Positions 23,340 through 33,987 are shown, counted from the first letter of the stretch. The stretch: 64,000 nt of DNA from Metridium senile (GCA_949775045.1 OX459108.1:1777131-1841130); one strand, 5' to 3'. The notes: a model not told the origin generated them from the letters alone. A program made the numbers and translations.

Positions 23340-23460
23340 ATCTAATAAAGGACAAACTACAAAAAGGGTTTCTCTCTGGTGTGTTGTTTAAAATGTTGAA
23401 TTAAATTTCAACATTTGGAACTGGTCATAAACTTTAAACAAAACATTCAAAGGGTTTATC
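23340..23460 (-). pseudogene. Decayed zinc fingers downstream of the gene E stop
   Basis: Finger-like sequence (the complement of AAACATTCAAAGGG and TGTGTTGTTTAAAATG) continues past the stop of gene E with indels. The stop itself arose where the TGEKP linker GGA codon became TGA, so the ancestral array was longer. Confidence 0.6.
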
Positions 23461-26400
23461 TCAAGTATGTGTTCTAAGATGGACATTTAACTGAGTCTTA
23501 TTTTTAAACATCTTCTTACAAACAGCACATTCAAAGGGTTTATCTCCAATATGTGTTCTAAGATGTGCATTTAAATTGATCTTCTGTGGAAACTTCTCCT
23601 TGCATACACAACATTCAAAGGGTTTCTCTTTCTCTTCAGTATGTGTTCTAAGATGGACATTTAATTGGGAATTATATATAAATATCTTCTTGCAAACAGC
23701 ACATTCAAAGCGTTTTTCTCCAGTATGGCATGTTCTAAGATGTACACTTAAGTCAAACTTATCAATAAACTTCTTCTTACAAACAGAACATTCAAAGGGT
23801 TTCTCTCCAGTATGTGTTCTAAGATGTACATGTAATTCAGGTTGATCTATAAACATCTTCTTGCAAACAAAACATTCAAAGGGTTTTTCTCCAGTATGTG
23901 TTTTAAAATGTACATTTAATTCAGGTTGATATGTAAACATCTTCTTGCAAACAGAACACTCAAAGGGTTTCTCTCCAGTATGTGTTCTAAGAGGGTAAAA
24001 TGGAGGTTGATCTATAAACACCTTCTTGTAAACAGAACATTCAAAGCGTTTTTTTCCAGTATAGCATGTTCTAAGATGTACATTTAAGTCAAACTTATAT
24101 ATAAACTTCTTCTTACAAACAAAACATTCAAAGGGTCTCTCTCCAATATGTGTTCTAAGATGTAAATGCAGTTGAGGCTGATCTATAAACATCTTCTTGC
24201 AAACAAAACATTCAAAGGGTTTCTCTTTAGTATGTGTTCTAAGATGGACATTTAATTGAGGCTGATCTGTAAACATCTTCTTGCAAACAGAACATTCAAG
24301 GGGTTTCTCTCCAGTATGTGTTCTAAGATGGACATTTAAATGAGGCTGATCTATAAACATCTTCTTGCAAACAAAACATTCAAGGGGTTTATCTCCAGTA
24401 TGTGTTCTAAGATGGACATTTAACTGAGGCTGATCTATAAACATCTTCTTGCAAACAAAACATTCAAGGGGTTTCTCTTCAGTATGTGTTCTAAGATGGA
24501 CATTTAATCTATCCTTCCGTGAAAACTTCTTCTTGCAAACAGTACATTCAAAGGGTCTTTCTCCAGTATGTGATCTAATATGTATATTCAAACTGCACTT
24601 GTGTGCAAACTTCTTCTTGCAAACAGAACATTCAAAGGGTTTCTCTCCAGTATGTGTTCTAAGATGGACATTTAATTGAGGCTGATCTGTAAACATCTTC
24701 TTGCAAACAGAACATTCAAGGGGTTTCTCTCCAGTATGTGTTCTAAGATGGACATTTAAATGAGGCTGATCTATAAACATCTTCTTGCAAACAAAACATT
24801 CAAGGGGTTTATCTCCAGTATGTGTTCTAAGATGGACATTTAATTGAGGCTGATCTGTAAACATCTTCTTGCAAACAGAACATTCAAAGGGTTTCTCTCC
24901 AGTATGTGTTCTAAGATGGACATTTAATTGAGGCTGATCTGTAAACATCTTCTTGCAAACAGAACACTCAAAGGGTTTCTCTCCAGTATGTGTTCTAAGA
25001 TGGACATTTAATTGAGGCTGATCTGTAAACATCTTCTTGCAAACAGAACACTCAAAGGGTTTCTCTCCAGTATGTGTTCTAAGATGGACATTTAATTGAG
25101 GCTGATCTGTAAACATCTTCTTGCAAACAGAACACTCAAAGGGTTTCTCTCCAGTATGTGTTCTAAGATGGACATTTAATTGAGGCTGATCTGTAAACAT
25201 CTTCTTGCAAACAGAACATTCAAAGGGTTTCTCTCCAGTATGTGTTCTAAGATGGACATTTAATTGAGGCTGATCTGTAAACATCTTCTTGCAAACAGAA
25301 CATTCAAAGGGTTTCTCTCCAGTATGTGTTCTAAGATGGACATTTAATTGAGGCTGATCTGTAAACATCTTCTTGCAAACAGAACATTCAAAGGGTTTCT
25401 CTCCAGTATGTGTTCTAAGATGGACATTTAATTGAGGCTGATCTGTAAACATCTTCTTGCAAACAGAACATTCAAAGGGTTTCTCTCCAGTATGTGTTCT
25501 AAGATGGACATTTAATTGAGGCTGATCTGTAAACATCTTCTTGCAAACAAAACATTCAAAGGGTTTCTCTCCAGTATGTTTTCTAAGATGGACATTTAAT
25601 TGAGGCTGATCTGTAAACATCTTCTTGCAAACAGAACATTCAAAGAGTTTCTCTCCAGTATGTGTTCTAAGATGGACATTTAATCTATCCTTCCGTGCAA
25701 ACTTCTCCTTGCAAACAGAACATTCAAAGGGTCTTTCTCCAGTATGTGATCTAATATGTATATTCAAACTGCACTGGTGTGCAAACTTCTTCTTGCAAAC
25801 AGAACATTCAAAGGGTTTCTCTCCAGTATGTGTTTTAAGATGTACATTTAAATTACGCTGACGTGCAAACTTCTTCTTGCAAACAGAACATTCAAGGGGT
25901 TTATCTCCAGTATGTGTTTTAAGATGGCCATTTAATCTATCCTTCCGTGCAAACTTCTTCTTGCAAACAGAACATTCAAAGGGTCTTTCTCCAGTATGTG
26001 ATCTAATATGTATATTCAAACTGCACTTGTGTGCAAACTTCTTCTGGCAAACAGAACATTCAAAGGGTTTCTCTCCAGTATGTGTTTTAAGATGTACATT
26101 TAAATTACGCTTACGTGTAAACTTCTTCTTGCAAACAGAACATTCAAAGGGTCTCTTTCCACTGTGTGTTTTAAAATGTCCACTCCTTTCTGGACAAACA
26201 CTATTGTCTCTCAAATTATTTTCAGAAGGAACTTCCATTTCCTCTATTACTCCCAATTTTACTGATTTCTCTGGATCACAACTATCTTCTAAGGTATTCT
26301 CTGGACCCAGTTCACTATCCAAGCTATCTTCACTTGAAACACTTGGTTGTGGTTGAGGTAATGTAACTTCTGAGATGTTGGAAGCATGACTTGGATCTGT

Positions 26401-26517
26401 ATTGATATACATGGACATACATCCATTGTTGCAGCCATAGTCATCTGTTTGTGTTGCAATTGTTGCAAACTCTTTATAAATAACAAGATAACCCTGCATT
26501 ATCCTACCTTTTACTCC
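23461..26517 (-). CDS. Gene E, exon 3: about 32 C2H2 zinc fingers, short acidic region
   Basis: This is the largest array in the window: 1018 codons from the acceptor (taattgcag before GGAGTAAAAGG), or 1012 residues from [11 protein letters not shown]. The acidic region is much reduced. Fingers 7 to 16 are ten consecutive [14 protein letters not shown](T/K)H units, eight of them identical as protein. Others are of RKDRL, HKCSL, DQPHL and DKFDL types. Finger 26 is degenerate (Cys to Tyr and the first His lost). No WW exon exists for this copy: the exon 1-exon 2 region was deleted at 28795-28801. Splicing exon 1 (28877) straight to this exon would make MQGYLV the first ATG. A DNA-binding role is inferred; the identical fingers would each prefer the same subsite. 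Confidence 0.92.
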   Translation of the reverse strand, partial: GVKGRIMQGYLVIYKEFATIATQTDDYGCNNGCMSMYINTDPSHASNISEVTLPQPQPSVSSEDSLDSELGPENTLEDSCDPEKSVKLGVIEEMEVPSENNLRDNSVCPERSGHFKTHSGKRPFECSVCKKKFTRKRNLNVHLKTHTGEKPFECSVCQKKFAHKCSLNIHIRSHTGERPFECSVCKKKFARKDRLNGHLKTHTGDKPLECSVCKKKFARQRNLNVHLKTHTGEKPFECSVCKKKFAHQCSLNIHIRSHTGERPFECSVCKEKFARKDRLNVHLRTHTGEKLFECSVCKKMFTDQPQLNVHLRKHTGEKPFECFVCKKMFTDQPQLNVHLRTHTGEKPFECSVCKKMFTDQPQLNVHLRTHTGEKPFECSVCKKMFTDQPQLNVHLRTHTGEKPFECSVCKKMFTDQPQLNVHLRTHTGEKPFECSVCKKMFTDQPQLNVHLRTHTGEKPFECSVCKKMFTDQPQLNVHLRTHTGEKPFECSVCKKMFTDQPQLNVHLRTHTGEKPFECSVCKKMFTDQPQLNVHLRTHTGEKPFECSVCKKMFTDQPQLNVHLRTHTGDKPLECFVCKKMFIDQPHLNVHLRTHTGEKPLECSVCKKMFTDQPQLNVHLRTHTGEKPFECSVCKKKFAHKCSLNIHIRSHTGERPFECTVCKKKFSRKDRLNVHLRTHTEEKPLECFVCKKMFIDQPQLNVHLRTHTGDKPLECFVCKKMFIDQPHLNVHLRTHTGEKPLECSVCKKMFTDQPQLNVHLRTHTKEKPFECFVCKKMFIDQPQLHLHLRTHIGERPFECFVCKKKFIYKFDLNVHLRTCYTGKKRFECSVYKKVFIDQPPFYPLRTHTGEKPFECSVCKKMFTYQPELNVHFKTHTGEKPFECFVCKKMFIDQPELHVHLRTHTGEKPFECSVCKKKFIDKFDLSVHLRTCHTGEKRFECAVCKKIFIYNSQLNVHLRTHTEEKEKPFECCVCKEKFPQKINLNAHLRTHIGDKPFECAVCKKMFKNKTQLNVHLRTHT
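24844..25680 (-). repeat. Ten tandem 84-bp finger units in gene E
   Basis: The block TTTAATTGAGGCTGATCTGT recurs every 84 bases from 24844 to 25600 with almost no changes, even at silent positions. This points to very recent unit duplication or conversion. Two further copies lie at about 24256 and 24676 among other finger types. Confidence 0.95.
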
Positions 26518-26793
26518 CTGCAATTAGAATAAAACTGAAATCAGCTTTGTCTATGGATACAGTAAAATATTCTTAGATAATTAGTATTGAATCCATCCGG
26601 CATTGTTGCAAGGCCCAATATTCAGTTTACTATCTGTTATTCTTCATTTTGTTAGTCTGCATTTTATCATTCTTCATTTTATAATTCTTCATTTTATCAT
26701 TCTGCATTTTGTTTTTCGTCATTTTTTTACTCTTAATTTTGCAGAAACCCTTGAGTAATTCATCCATGAATATTGATAATCGGACTACATTAT

Positions 26794-27085
26794 GGGTGAC
26801 ATGGGTGGCCTAGCGGTGAAAGCGCTAGCCTTTCACCGCTGTGGTCCAGGTTCGAGTTCCGGCTCGGGCATGGATTATATGTGAGTTGAGTTTGTTTGAT
26901 GTGTTCTTCTCTCCTATTCCAAGAGGGTTTTCTCCGGGTTATCCGGTTTTCCTCCCTCCGCAAATATAATATATGTGAGCTGAATTGTGTGCAAAATAAT
27001 TAAACGTAGAGGTAGTGAGTGTGTGTCAGTTTGAGTCTCCCCTATTAGTAGGGCACACGTGTTCAGTCTAGAAGAATTGAGACCT
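26794..27085 (+). mobile_element. tRNA-derived SINE
   Basis: The 5' part resembles a tRNA gene, with an A box TGGCCTAGCGG at 26806-26816 and a B-box-like GGTTCGAGTTCC at 26849-26860 (one base off consensus). The body contains TTTTCTCCGGGTTATCCGG followed by TTTTCCTCCCTCC, then a variable 3' part. A second copy is inverted at 42190-42460. The CTCCGGG...CCGGTTTTCCTCC core resembles the widespread conserved SINE domain described in eumetazoans, from memory. Confidence 0.8.
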
Positions 27086-27360
27086 TAAAACGGTGATTTA
27101 TTTTTATTTTATTCATGATTACAATCAAAGCACTTTAAGCCCTGTCCACACGAATCCGGTCAGGCTAAAACCGCAAAGCACTTAACTCTCTCAGTGCCTC
27201 GTCTTCTCGGATAAGGACGTAAAAAGTCCCGTCTGCCTCCACTCTAATTCCTATATAAGGTGGACGTAAAAGATCTTGTTGTGCTCTTCGAAAAGAGCAA
27301 GGGATTGTCTCCCGTCACAACAGTCAGGTCATGCAGTCAGATACAGGGTCCATTGTCGTA

Positions 27361-27433
27361 TAGTCTCCCTTGCAGCCGTTCTTAGTGTCGGCCACAGGAA
27401 GCCCGACACTAAGAACGGCTGCGAGGGAGACTA
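27361..27433. mobile_element. Compact near-perfect hairpin element
   Basis: The arms TAGTCTCCCTTGCAGCCGTT and CTTAGTGTCGG pair with CCGACACTAAG and AACGGCTGCGAGGGAGACTA around an 11-base loop. TGTCGTA occurs at both sides and may be a target duplication. Confidence 0.7.
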
Positions 27434-27620
27434 ACTGTCGTACGCTGATGTCGTGGAATCAATATTTGAATCTTTATTTTCAAAGTTGAAAATATAATTG
27501 ATCCAGAAAAGGAAAATTATGTCATATTTCGTTTGCTACATTTACCATTTACATTTACCAAAAATGAAAGCAATCCAGGCTTATATGCTTTGGTCGGTCT
27601 AGTTCTCACAGCGCGACGCA

Positions 27621-27881
27621 CCTTACCGTAGCCACCTAATTAAAGTTTTGTACAAGTTAACCAATCAGAAAGCGAGAATTTGACCTAATATAAAAGACAC
27701 GCCGAGTGTCAAACGGTAAACACTTTGAAATGTTCAAAGCGAAGACAAGAGTGAATTAAGTTAATTGTGTCTGAAAAACCTCCCACGATGTTGAAAAAGG
27801 TGTAGCAAATAATTTGAAAAGAGAAACTTTTGAACGCTAAGCTAACTTGTACAAAACTTTAATTGGGTGGCCAGAGTAAGG
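27621..27881. mobile_element. Foldback MITE (CCTTACCGTAGCCACC ends)
   Basis: The terminal arms of about 40 bp (CCTTACCGTAGCCACCTAAT then TAAAGTTTTGTACAAGTTA) are inverted at 27840-27881, where mismatches are few. The interior has no coding potential. Confidence 0.75.
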
Positions 27882-28027
27882 CACGTTATGCTGTAATGTT
27901 GACAGACCCATTTGCTTGTGTGACTATTGGAATATTCATATTGAATAATCGAACTATTCATTTGGAATATTCATTTTTAATTATTGTTCAAAATCTGTTC
28001 ATGCGTGAATCGAAGTGCGTTGACTGT

Positions 28028-28260
28028 AAAGGCCCAGGCAAACGGTTTCAACATAATTTGCTTCAACATTCGTTCGATCATTGTTGAATGGCAATGTTGA
28101 AGCCGTTTGCCCACCTTTTCAACATTGTTGAAACATGTTGAATCGATGTTGAATTGATCATGGTTGATGTTGAAAGAGTTTAAATGCGTTTAAACATTGC
28201 CATTCAGCAAAATCGAACGGATGTTGAAGCAAATGTTGAAACCGTTTGCTCGGGCTTTAA
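28028..28260. mobile_element. Foldback MITE rich in CAACATT/AATGTTG
   Basis: The ends AAAGGCCCAGGCAAACGG and CCGTTTGCTCGGGCTTT are inverted. The interior repeats AACATTGTTGAA-type words, which allow several alternative foldings. Confidence 0.7.
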
Positions 28261-28261
28261 T

Positions 28262-28755
28262 TATCGATATTTGTTGATAAAAACAGTTAATTGCTATCGA
28301 TAAATATCGGTAATCGATGATTATCGGTAGTCACTCGGAAAGGTTTCTTTAATATATCGATTATCATCGATTACTTTTGATTTCCACCGATTTCTTTTGA
28401 CTATCAACAATGATTTATACTATATATGGAATATCAATGGAAACTAGCGAGTAAACTAGTATAGGCTGCGTCGGTGTTTGAAATAAACGATAGCTAATAG
28501 AATGAAATGTGTAACACCGCGTAAAGAAATGTTGACTTAACTTTTACTCCGACTAAGGGCTAAAGCTCGAAACGTCAGTAAAGTTAAGTCAACATTGTTT
28601 ACGGTGTTACAAATATCGATCGATAAAAGGTCACAAATATTTGCTTCTCATCGATTAATCATCAATTACCGATATTATTAGATTAATTTACATCGATTAA
28701 TATCGATTACTATCGAATTTCATCGATAATCGGATTCATCGATTAATTACTCCGG
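28262..28755. mobile_element. ATCGAT-rich foldback element, interrupted
   Basis: ATCGAT-rich arms at 28262-28435 and 28616-28755 flank a segment of about 180 bp (28435-28616) that also occurs, reverse-complemented, at 60029-60215. The right end carries ATTACTCCGGA, like the ends of the related elements at 33100-33343 and 45821-46644. Confidence 0.6.
28511..28616 (+). ncRNA. Possible decayed hammerhead-like motif (Penelope-type element remnant)
   Basis: CCGACTAAGGGCTAAAGCTC followed by GAAACGTCAG resembles the CUGANGA / stem II / GAAA core of hammerhead ribozymes, with U4 and G8 changed. It lies between inverted arms GTAACACCG...GACTTAACTTT and AAGTTAAGTC...CGGTGTTAC. The copy at 60081-60110 keeps G8. 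A catalytic function is not claimed. Confidence 0.3.
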
Positions 28756-28876
28756 ACATAATTAATGACATACCGTGGCTGCAAATGATCAAGCGAACTT
28801 TGGATCTTCGCAGACGTGTTTAGTGTCTTCACACAACGCTTTCTTCAACACGAACTCAACAAACAAACAAACTTAC

Positions 28877-28940
28877 CTTTAAAACTGGTAATATCTGTTT
28901 GAAATAGGTAATTGACGATATGCTGGACGAATTATACTGA
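28877..28940 (-). other. Gene E, exon 1 (non-coding); WW exon deleted downstream
   Basis: The donor AAAG|GTAAGT is intact. About 75 bp further along the minus strand, the sequence jumps from CTTTGGATC-type intron sequence straight to the intron after exon 2, at the shared word AACTT (28795-28801). Acceptor, WW exon and donor are therefore missing. Confidence 0.55.
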
Positions 28941-29243
28941 AGCAAGAATAATATAAAGTCAACAGACTACACCCGAACTGCCAAACTGCGAGTCGGCGAG
29001 GCATACGAGGCACCCTGCGATGCATGCATGCCCATTCTGAGAGGCGTCATGCGAGGCATGTCAAAATCAAACAACAACTATAGAACAAAAAAACATGCGA
29101 GGCACAAAATTGAATGATTTGATTTCAGCGCAGTTAAGATTTTAATTTTCAAAATTATAGTTAGTGACAGTCAACATTGAATAAGAATCATAAAATATGT
29201 TCACATGCTAGTATCGAGTTTTTTCGGGTGGACAATGTAACCG

Positions 29244-29329
29244 ATAGCCTGATTTTCAGAGCGGGCCTGGGTCCTACGCTATCGCTTTCGATAGCGTAGG
29301 ACCCAGGCCCGCTCTGAAAATCAGGCTAT
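29244..29329. mobile_element. Perfect 41-bp inverted repeat with a 4-base loop
   Basis: The arms begin ATAGCCTGATTTTCAGAGCG and are exactly complementary over 41 bases around CTTT. ACCGAT flanks both sides and looks like a target duplication. The perfect arms suggest a young insertion or selection for the hairpin. Confidence 0.85.
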
Positions 29330-29489
29330 GTTACCGATCGATATTGAAGCGTTAGCAATAACCCAGCCATGTGAAAGTTAAATTTGAAGTAATTCCGAAT
29401 AATAAAACTACCTTTACCCAGATTCATTGGTAGACTGTTTTTTTTTTTTTTTTTGCTGCTTAGGCCACACTCACATTTTATTTCGGTCG

Positions 29490-29575
29490 CAACCTCGTTC
29501 CCAGGGCCTTCTACCTTCGCTTTTGGGTGGAGCCCTACCCAAAAGCGAAGGGAGAGGGCCCTGGGAACGAGGTTG
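29490..29575. mobile_element. Foldback MITE of the CAACCTCGTTCCCAGGGCC family
   Basis: The arms of about 38 bp, CAACCTCGTTCCCAGGGCC through TTCGCTTTTGGGT, are inverted around GGAGCCCT. GGTCG-type words flank both sides. I associate this family with stony coral genomes, from memory. Confidence 0.8.
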
Positions 29576-29592
29576 GGTCGGTCGGAAAAAAA

Positions 29593-29784
29593 TACAGTGC
29601 AACCCCGCCTTACGGCCACCCGCTTAATACGGCCACCCCGTTATTGCGGCCAGTTTTTTTAGGTACCGACGAAATGTATGCCCATACATTTTCTATAAAC
29701 TTTGCCCGCTTAACATGGCTACCCCGTTAATACGGCCACTTTGGGCTCTCCCTTCGGTGGCCGGATTAACGAGGCTCCACCGTA
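29593..29784. mobile_element. Tigger/pogo-like MITE
   Basis: It begins TACAGTGCAACCCCGCCTTA and ends GAGGCTCCACCGTA, inverted CAGTGSAACC-type ends next to TA. The interior repeats GGCCACCC(C)GTTAATACGG-type words, as in Tigger-like non-autonomous elements. Confidence 0.7.
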
Positions 29785-30044
29785 GAATAAAAAACAGATA
29801 CAAAATGTTATAATTAACGTTGTGTTTATCCAAAAGGAATTGGAATTGATTGACTAATTTTATACACTAAATAACTTTGTGTTAACGATAAGGCTTGATA
29901 TTATTATTTATATTTTAACATGTCATTTACCAGAGAAGCCAAATAGAAGAAAATGTGATAAGAAAATGTGATTAAGTTGTTTAAAAATCGCATAGAAATT
30001 AAAAATTATACTGGAATAATTATTAATTTATTCTTATTTCAGTC

Positions 30045-30106
30045 TAGCCTGAGAAAACAGACGTTGTTTCGCTCCTCGTCCCCCCGCGAAATGTTTTCTC
30101 AGGCTA
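30045..30106. mobile_element. Short foldback (TAGCCTGAGAAAACA ends)
   Basis: TAGCCTGAGAAAACA pairs with TGTTTTCTCAGGCTA (one mismatch), and GTTTCGC with GCGAAAT. Confidence 0.65.
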
Positions 30107-30333
30107 ATTTCATTCCTGGTTTTATAAAATTGCCGAGTCGGGCGGGCGATGAGAAACAAAGTAAAATATGAGAATGGCCTTATCTGTCTGTTTATCGGTC
30201 ACACATTTATACAGTATACACCCTTTTCGAGAAAGTTTGTCACCCTTGAAAAGCACACAAGCTAGCTAGTGGCGCAAAGGATCATGGATCAGTTCGAAAA
30301 TTAAATGTGCATTCGGAACCCCTTTCTTATTAG

Positions 30334-30620
30334 CAATAACAATAGTAATAACAATAGCAATAACAACAACAACAATAGCAACAACAATAGCAATAACAAC
30401 AACAATAGCAATAACAACCATAGCAATAACAACAACAATAGCAATAACAACAATAATAGCAATAACAACAATAATAGCAATAGCAACAAAAATAGCAAAA
30501 ACAACAATAGCAACAACTATAGCAACAACAATAGCAATAACAACAAAAATAGCAATAACAACAAAAATAGCCAAAACAACAATAGCAACAACAACTACAA
30601 TAGCAACACCACCAACAATA
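30334..30620. repeat. CAA/CAATAG microsatellite upstream of gene E
   Basis: About 290 bp of the same repeat type, here 1.4 kb upstream of exon 1 because several MITEs have accumulated between. Confidence 0.9.
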
Positions 30621-30689
30621 GTATTTTAAAAATCATTATCATTATATCACGGTCATTACCATTCTCATCATTATTTGTATCATAATCAT

Positions 30690-31330
30690 TATTATCATCT
30701 TTAAAATAATGATTGCATAATGATTGATTGTAAATGTCTCATTAATTATTCATGAGTTTATTAAAAATCAAACTCATTAATAATTCATGAGAAATTGACG
30801 ACCATGACGAGTGTTTTAAGAAATATATCAAACACGAGAAAGAGTGTTTCATCAGGTTTTCAAACACCGAAAAATGGGTTGAAAAAACGAGGTGCAGCCA
30901 AGTTTTTTTGGGCCCATGTTTAGGTGTTTGAAAACCTGATGAATCACTCTTTCGAGTGTTTGATATTATTCTCAAATTATTGGATAATTATTGGAGAAAT
31001 TCAAAGCGAAGTTGGCTTAACTGTTTCATCAGATTTCAAACTCCTTCACGCTAGTGATTTTTTGTTGTTTTCTCTTCATTAATTATTCATGAGTTTTAGA
31101 AATCCTGATAAAGATTCACCCTAATTTACACAAACTTAAACCTGAATTTTCTCTAATAAACTTTTATAAATCCTTGATTTTTTCTTACCAAAACACAAAA
31201 TATAGGTTGAAGTTTTTTAAAAGGTTCAATAAACTTGCAGATAGTGTTTTATCATAAAACCACTTGGCTTTGCCGTGTGGTTTAAATCCTTATAAAACAC
31301 TCCTGCTTGTTTACTAAACTATACTTAAAA
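30690..31330. repeat. Dispersed repeat with CTCATTAATNATTCATGAG words, containing a foldback
   Basis: The stretch shares sequence with 36360-36850, 48780-49690 and 53040-53170 (words such as CATTAATTATTCATGAG and GTGTTTTATCA). A foldback at 30824-30966 has arms ATCAAACACGAGAAAGAGTG and CATCAGGTTTTCAAACACC. No coding region is seen. Confidence 0.6.
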
Positions 31331-31539
31331 TATTGATGATAATAATAATGATAATTAAAGTAATGATGATAGTAATAATGTAATAATAGTAATTATGTTA
31401 TTACTCAGTCATTCAGTATTATTACAAAGAACAAAATATGTTGGATATTAAATATATTTGTTTATAAAAAAAATGTTCATGCTTTTTTCATTTAATTAAA
31501 TTAAGGACAAACTTCATCCCAAAATAAGAGCTTTACTAC

Positions 31540-32919
31540 TTAAAGGGTTTCTTCTCTGGTGTGTATTATAAAGTGTTTAGTTAAATTTCCCCTAAGTGCA
31601 AACTTCTTCTCACAAACAGAACATTCAAAGGGTTTCTTTCCAGTATGTGTTCTAAGATGTTCATTTAAATGGGACTTCTGTGTAAACTTCTTCTTGCAAT
31701 AAGAACATTCAAAGAGTTTCTCTCCAGTATGACCTCTAAGATGGTAATTTAAACTCCATTTACGTGCAAAATGTTTCTTGCAATAAGAACATTCAAAAGG
31801 TTTCTCCCCAATATGTGTTTTGAGATGTTTTTTCAAGCAGTCTTTACCTTCAAATTTCTTCTTGCAAACAGAACATTCAAAGATTTTTACTTCACCATGT
31901 TTTCTAAGATGTACATTCAAATTGGAATTATGTGTAAACTTCTTCTTGCAAACAGAACATTCAAAGGGTCTCTCTCTGGTATGTATTCGAAGATGTACTT
32001 TTAAATTGGACTTCTGTTTAAACTTCTTTTGACAATGAGTACATTCAAAGGGTTTCTCTCCAGTGTGCAATTTACAATGTTTAGTTAAATATTCCCTTAA
32101 TGCAAATGCCTTCTTGCAAACAGAACATTCAAAAGGTTTTTTGCCAGTATGTGCTCTTAGATGTCTACTTATATTGGACTTAAACATAAACTTCTTATTG
32201 CAATAAGTACATTCAAAGGGTTTCTCTCCAGTATGTGTTCTAAGATGTTCATTTAAATTATATCTAATAGCAAACTTCTTCTTGCAAACAGAACAGTCAA
32301 AACCCTTTTTTCCAGTGCGCTTCACATTCCTTTCTTGACAATTACGTTTAACTTGAACAGTACCATGAATGTCATTATTATCAATATCATCTGCAGCACC
32401 AATGTCATCATTGTCATCATCGTTGCTGTTGTCAATGAAGTTATTTTCAGTTGGATATTCCTCTAAAACTGTCAACATTTCAGAAACTTCATCCAAGTCT
32501 TGTTCTTTCTCTTGTTCGTCTCCACCTTTCACGTTATGCTCTGGATCATCACTAGCTTCATCATTATCACCATCCTCATTGCTGTTGTCCACCAAGTTAT
32601 TTTCAGGTGGAATTGCTGTTTCCTCTGCGACTCTTGATATTTCTGAACTTCCATTCATGCCTTGGTCTTTGTCTTGTTCATCTCCATCTTCCAAGGTATT
32701 CTCTGGGCCCAGTTCACTATCCAAGCTATCTTCACTTGAAAAACTTGGTTGTGGTTGAGGTAATGTAACTTCTGAGTTGTTGGAAGCATGACTTGGATCT
32801 GTATTGATATACATGGACATACATCCATTGTTACAGCCATAGTCATCTGTTTGTGTTGCAATTGTTGTAAACTCTTTATAGATGACAGGATAGCCCTGCA
32901 TTATCCTTCCTTCTACTCC
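31540..32919 (-). CDS. Gene F, exon 3: acidic region plus nine C2H2 fingers (intact copy)
   Basis: Acceptor (taattgcag), frame and stop are intact. With exon 2 (33885-33987) the protein is about 493 residues. The [11 protein letters not shown] block and acidic segment are kept, followed by a basic stretch (VKRNCQERNVKRTGKK) and nine fingers that are more diverse than in gene B: AIRYNL, MFKSNI, ALREYL, KQKSNL, THNSNL, EGKDCL, ARKWSL, TQKSHL and ALRGNL. Linkers vary (TGKKP, TREREP-like, GEVKI), and the protein ends TREETL. The diversity suggests an older array not recently homogenised. Confidence 0.93.
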   Translation of the reverse strand, partial: GVEGRIMQGYPVIYKEFTTIATQTDDYGCNNGCMSMYINTDPSHASNNSEVTLPQPQPSFSSEDSLDSELGPENTLEDGDEQDKDQGMNGSSEISRVAEETAIPPENNLVDNSNEDGDNDEASDDPEHNVKGGDEQEKEQDLDEVSEMLTVLEEYPTENNFIDNSNDDDNDDIGAADDIDNNDIHGTVQVKRNCQERNVKRTGKKGFDCSVCKKKFAIRYNLNEHLRTHTGEKPFECTYCNKKFMFKSNISRHLRAHTGKKPFECSVCKKAFALREYLTKHCKLHTGEKPFECTHCQKKFKQKSNLKVHLRIHTRERPFECSVCKKKFTHNSNLNVHLRKHGEVKIFECSVCKKKFEGKDCLKKHLKTHIGEKPFECSYCKKHFARKWSLNYHLRGHTGEKLFECSYCKKKFTQKSHLNEHLRTHTGKKPFECSVCEKKFALRGNLTKHFIIHTREETL

Positions 32920-33099
32920 CTGCAATTAGAATAACACTGAAATCAGCATTGTCTGTGGATACAGTAAAATATTCTTTGCTAATTAGTGTAATCAATAATT
33001 GTTGTAAGGGTTAAAATACAATTTACTAGCTATACATTCCCCAGCTACTGAATATTTCATAATCCTGCATTGTTATTCTACATTTTAACTTTCTGTGTC

Positions 33100-33343
33100 C
33101 CGGAGTATCCAATCGAAAAAATCGATTGATATTGAAAATCGATGGCAAAAATCTTTGTGACCTTCATCGATTGAGGGATGACAATCTAGCCGGTATCGAT
33201 TGACAATTTAGATATCGATTGATGATCAATAACAATTTAGTATTGACCAATATCAATCGATATCAATTACCTAATTATATTGATTGATATCGATTGATCG
33301 AATGATTTTCCGATGATCGATTATCATCGATTGGATACTCCGG
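33100..33343. mobile_element. ATCGAT-rich MITE in gene F intron
   Basis: The ends CCGGAGTATCCAATCGA and TCGATTGGATACTCCGG are perfect inverted repeats. TCTGT flanks both sides. The interior is dense in ATCGAT. Confidence 0.8.
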
Positions 33344-33370
33344 ATCTGTATCAATTTACTGCTGCAAATA

Positions 33371-33865
33371 GACCGATCCAAGGTTATTGCCGCCATCTTG
33401 TAGGGGGTGCAGAACTACTGGGGCGAGCAGTAAATGTATGTAACTTTGAACTTATATAACTCCACTGGAAATTGCCGAATGTTCAATATAAACATTTCAT
33501 ATCAAAGATACTATGCATGGCTAAACCTGAGATCAAACTAAGGTTGTTAAATTATGCGAAACGTATGTAAACGGCGATTTCAAATCTCCCTATATTTACT
33601 GTGTAATTCTATATCGCTGAAACACAGTGTTTGTATGTAAATCTAAAATATTGATTACAGAGCCTGTAGCTCGTTTCCCAGCGCTATGTTTTGGATATGT
33701 TATTAACAAATGCAAAACCTTTGATATACAATTTTAACTTTGAAAATCCAATGAATTGGAAGAAAAATATGTACTTTCAAAGTAGTCCAAAATCACATAC
33801 ATTTACTGCTCGCCCCAGTAATTCTGCACCCCCTACAAGATGGCGGCAATAACCTTGGATCGGTC
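33371..33865. mobile_element. 500-bp MITE inserted beside the gene F exon 2 donor
   Basis: The terminal inverted repeats exceed 75 bp (they begin GACCGATCCAAGGTTATTGC) and are nearly identical. TA lies at both ends. The other gene copies preserve the empty site GCAAATTATCAAGTGAAC. The right end lies only about 19 bp from the donor GTAAGT. Confidence 0.85.
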
Positions 33866-33884
33866 TATTATTAAGTGAACTTAC

Positions 33885-33987
33885 ATTTTCCAATCCACCA
33901 GGCCACTTGTGTTCTCCTGTTACTTTGTTGTACACAAACAGAATCTCTCCTGACTTACAATTATATCCAGTCCAGTCTGTTTCCATC
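33885..33987 (-). CDS. Gene F, exon 2: start codon and WW-like module
   Basis: Intact 103-bp exon with ctttcacag acceptor and GTAAGT donor, encoding the 34-residue module with W5 and W28. Confidence 0.75.

Noticed and set aside
26800..26875. A functional tRNA gene at the SINE head
   Set aside because: The B box has an extra mismatch, the acceptor stem does not close, and the sequence continues into a SINE body that recurs at 42190-42460.
29326..29730. Frames around the LVPRALSL and GRGPWERG translations
   Set aside because: They are translations of the CTCGTTCCCAGGGCC and Tigger-like MITEs. Such frames are common false genes in coral annotations.
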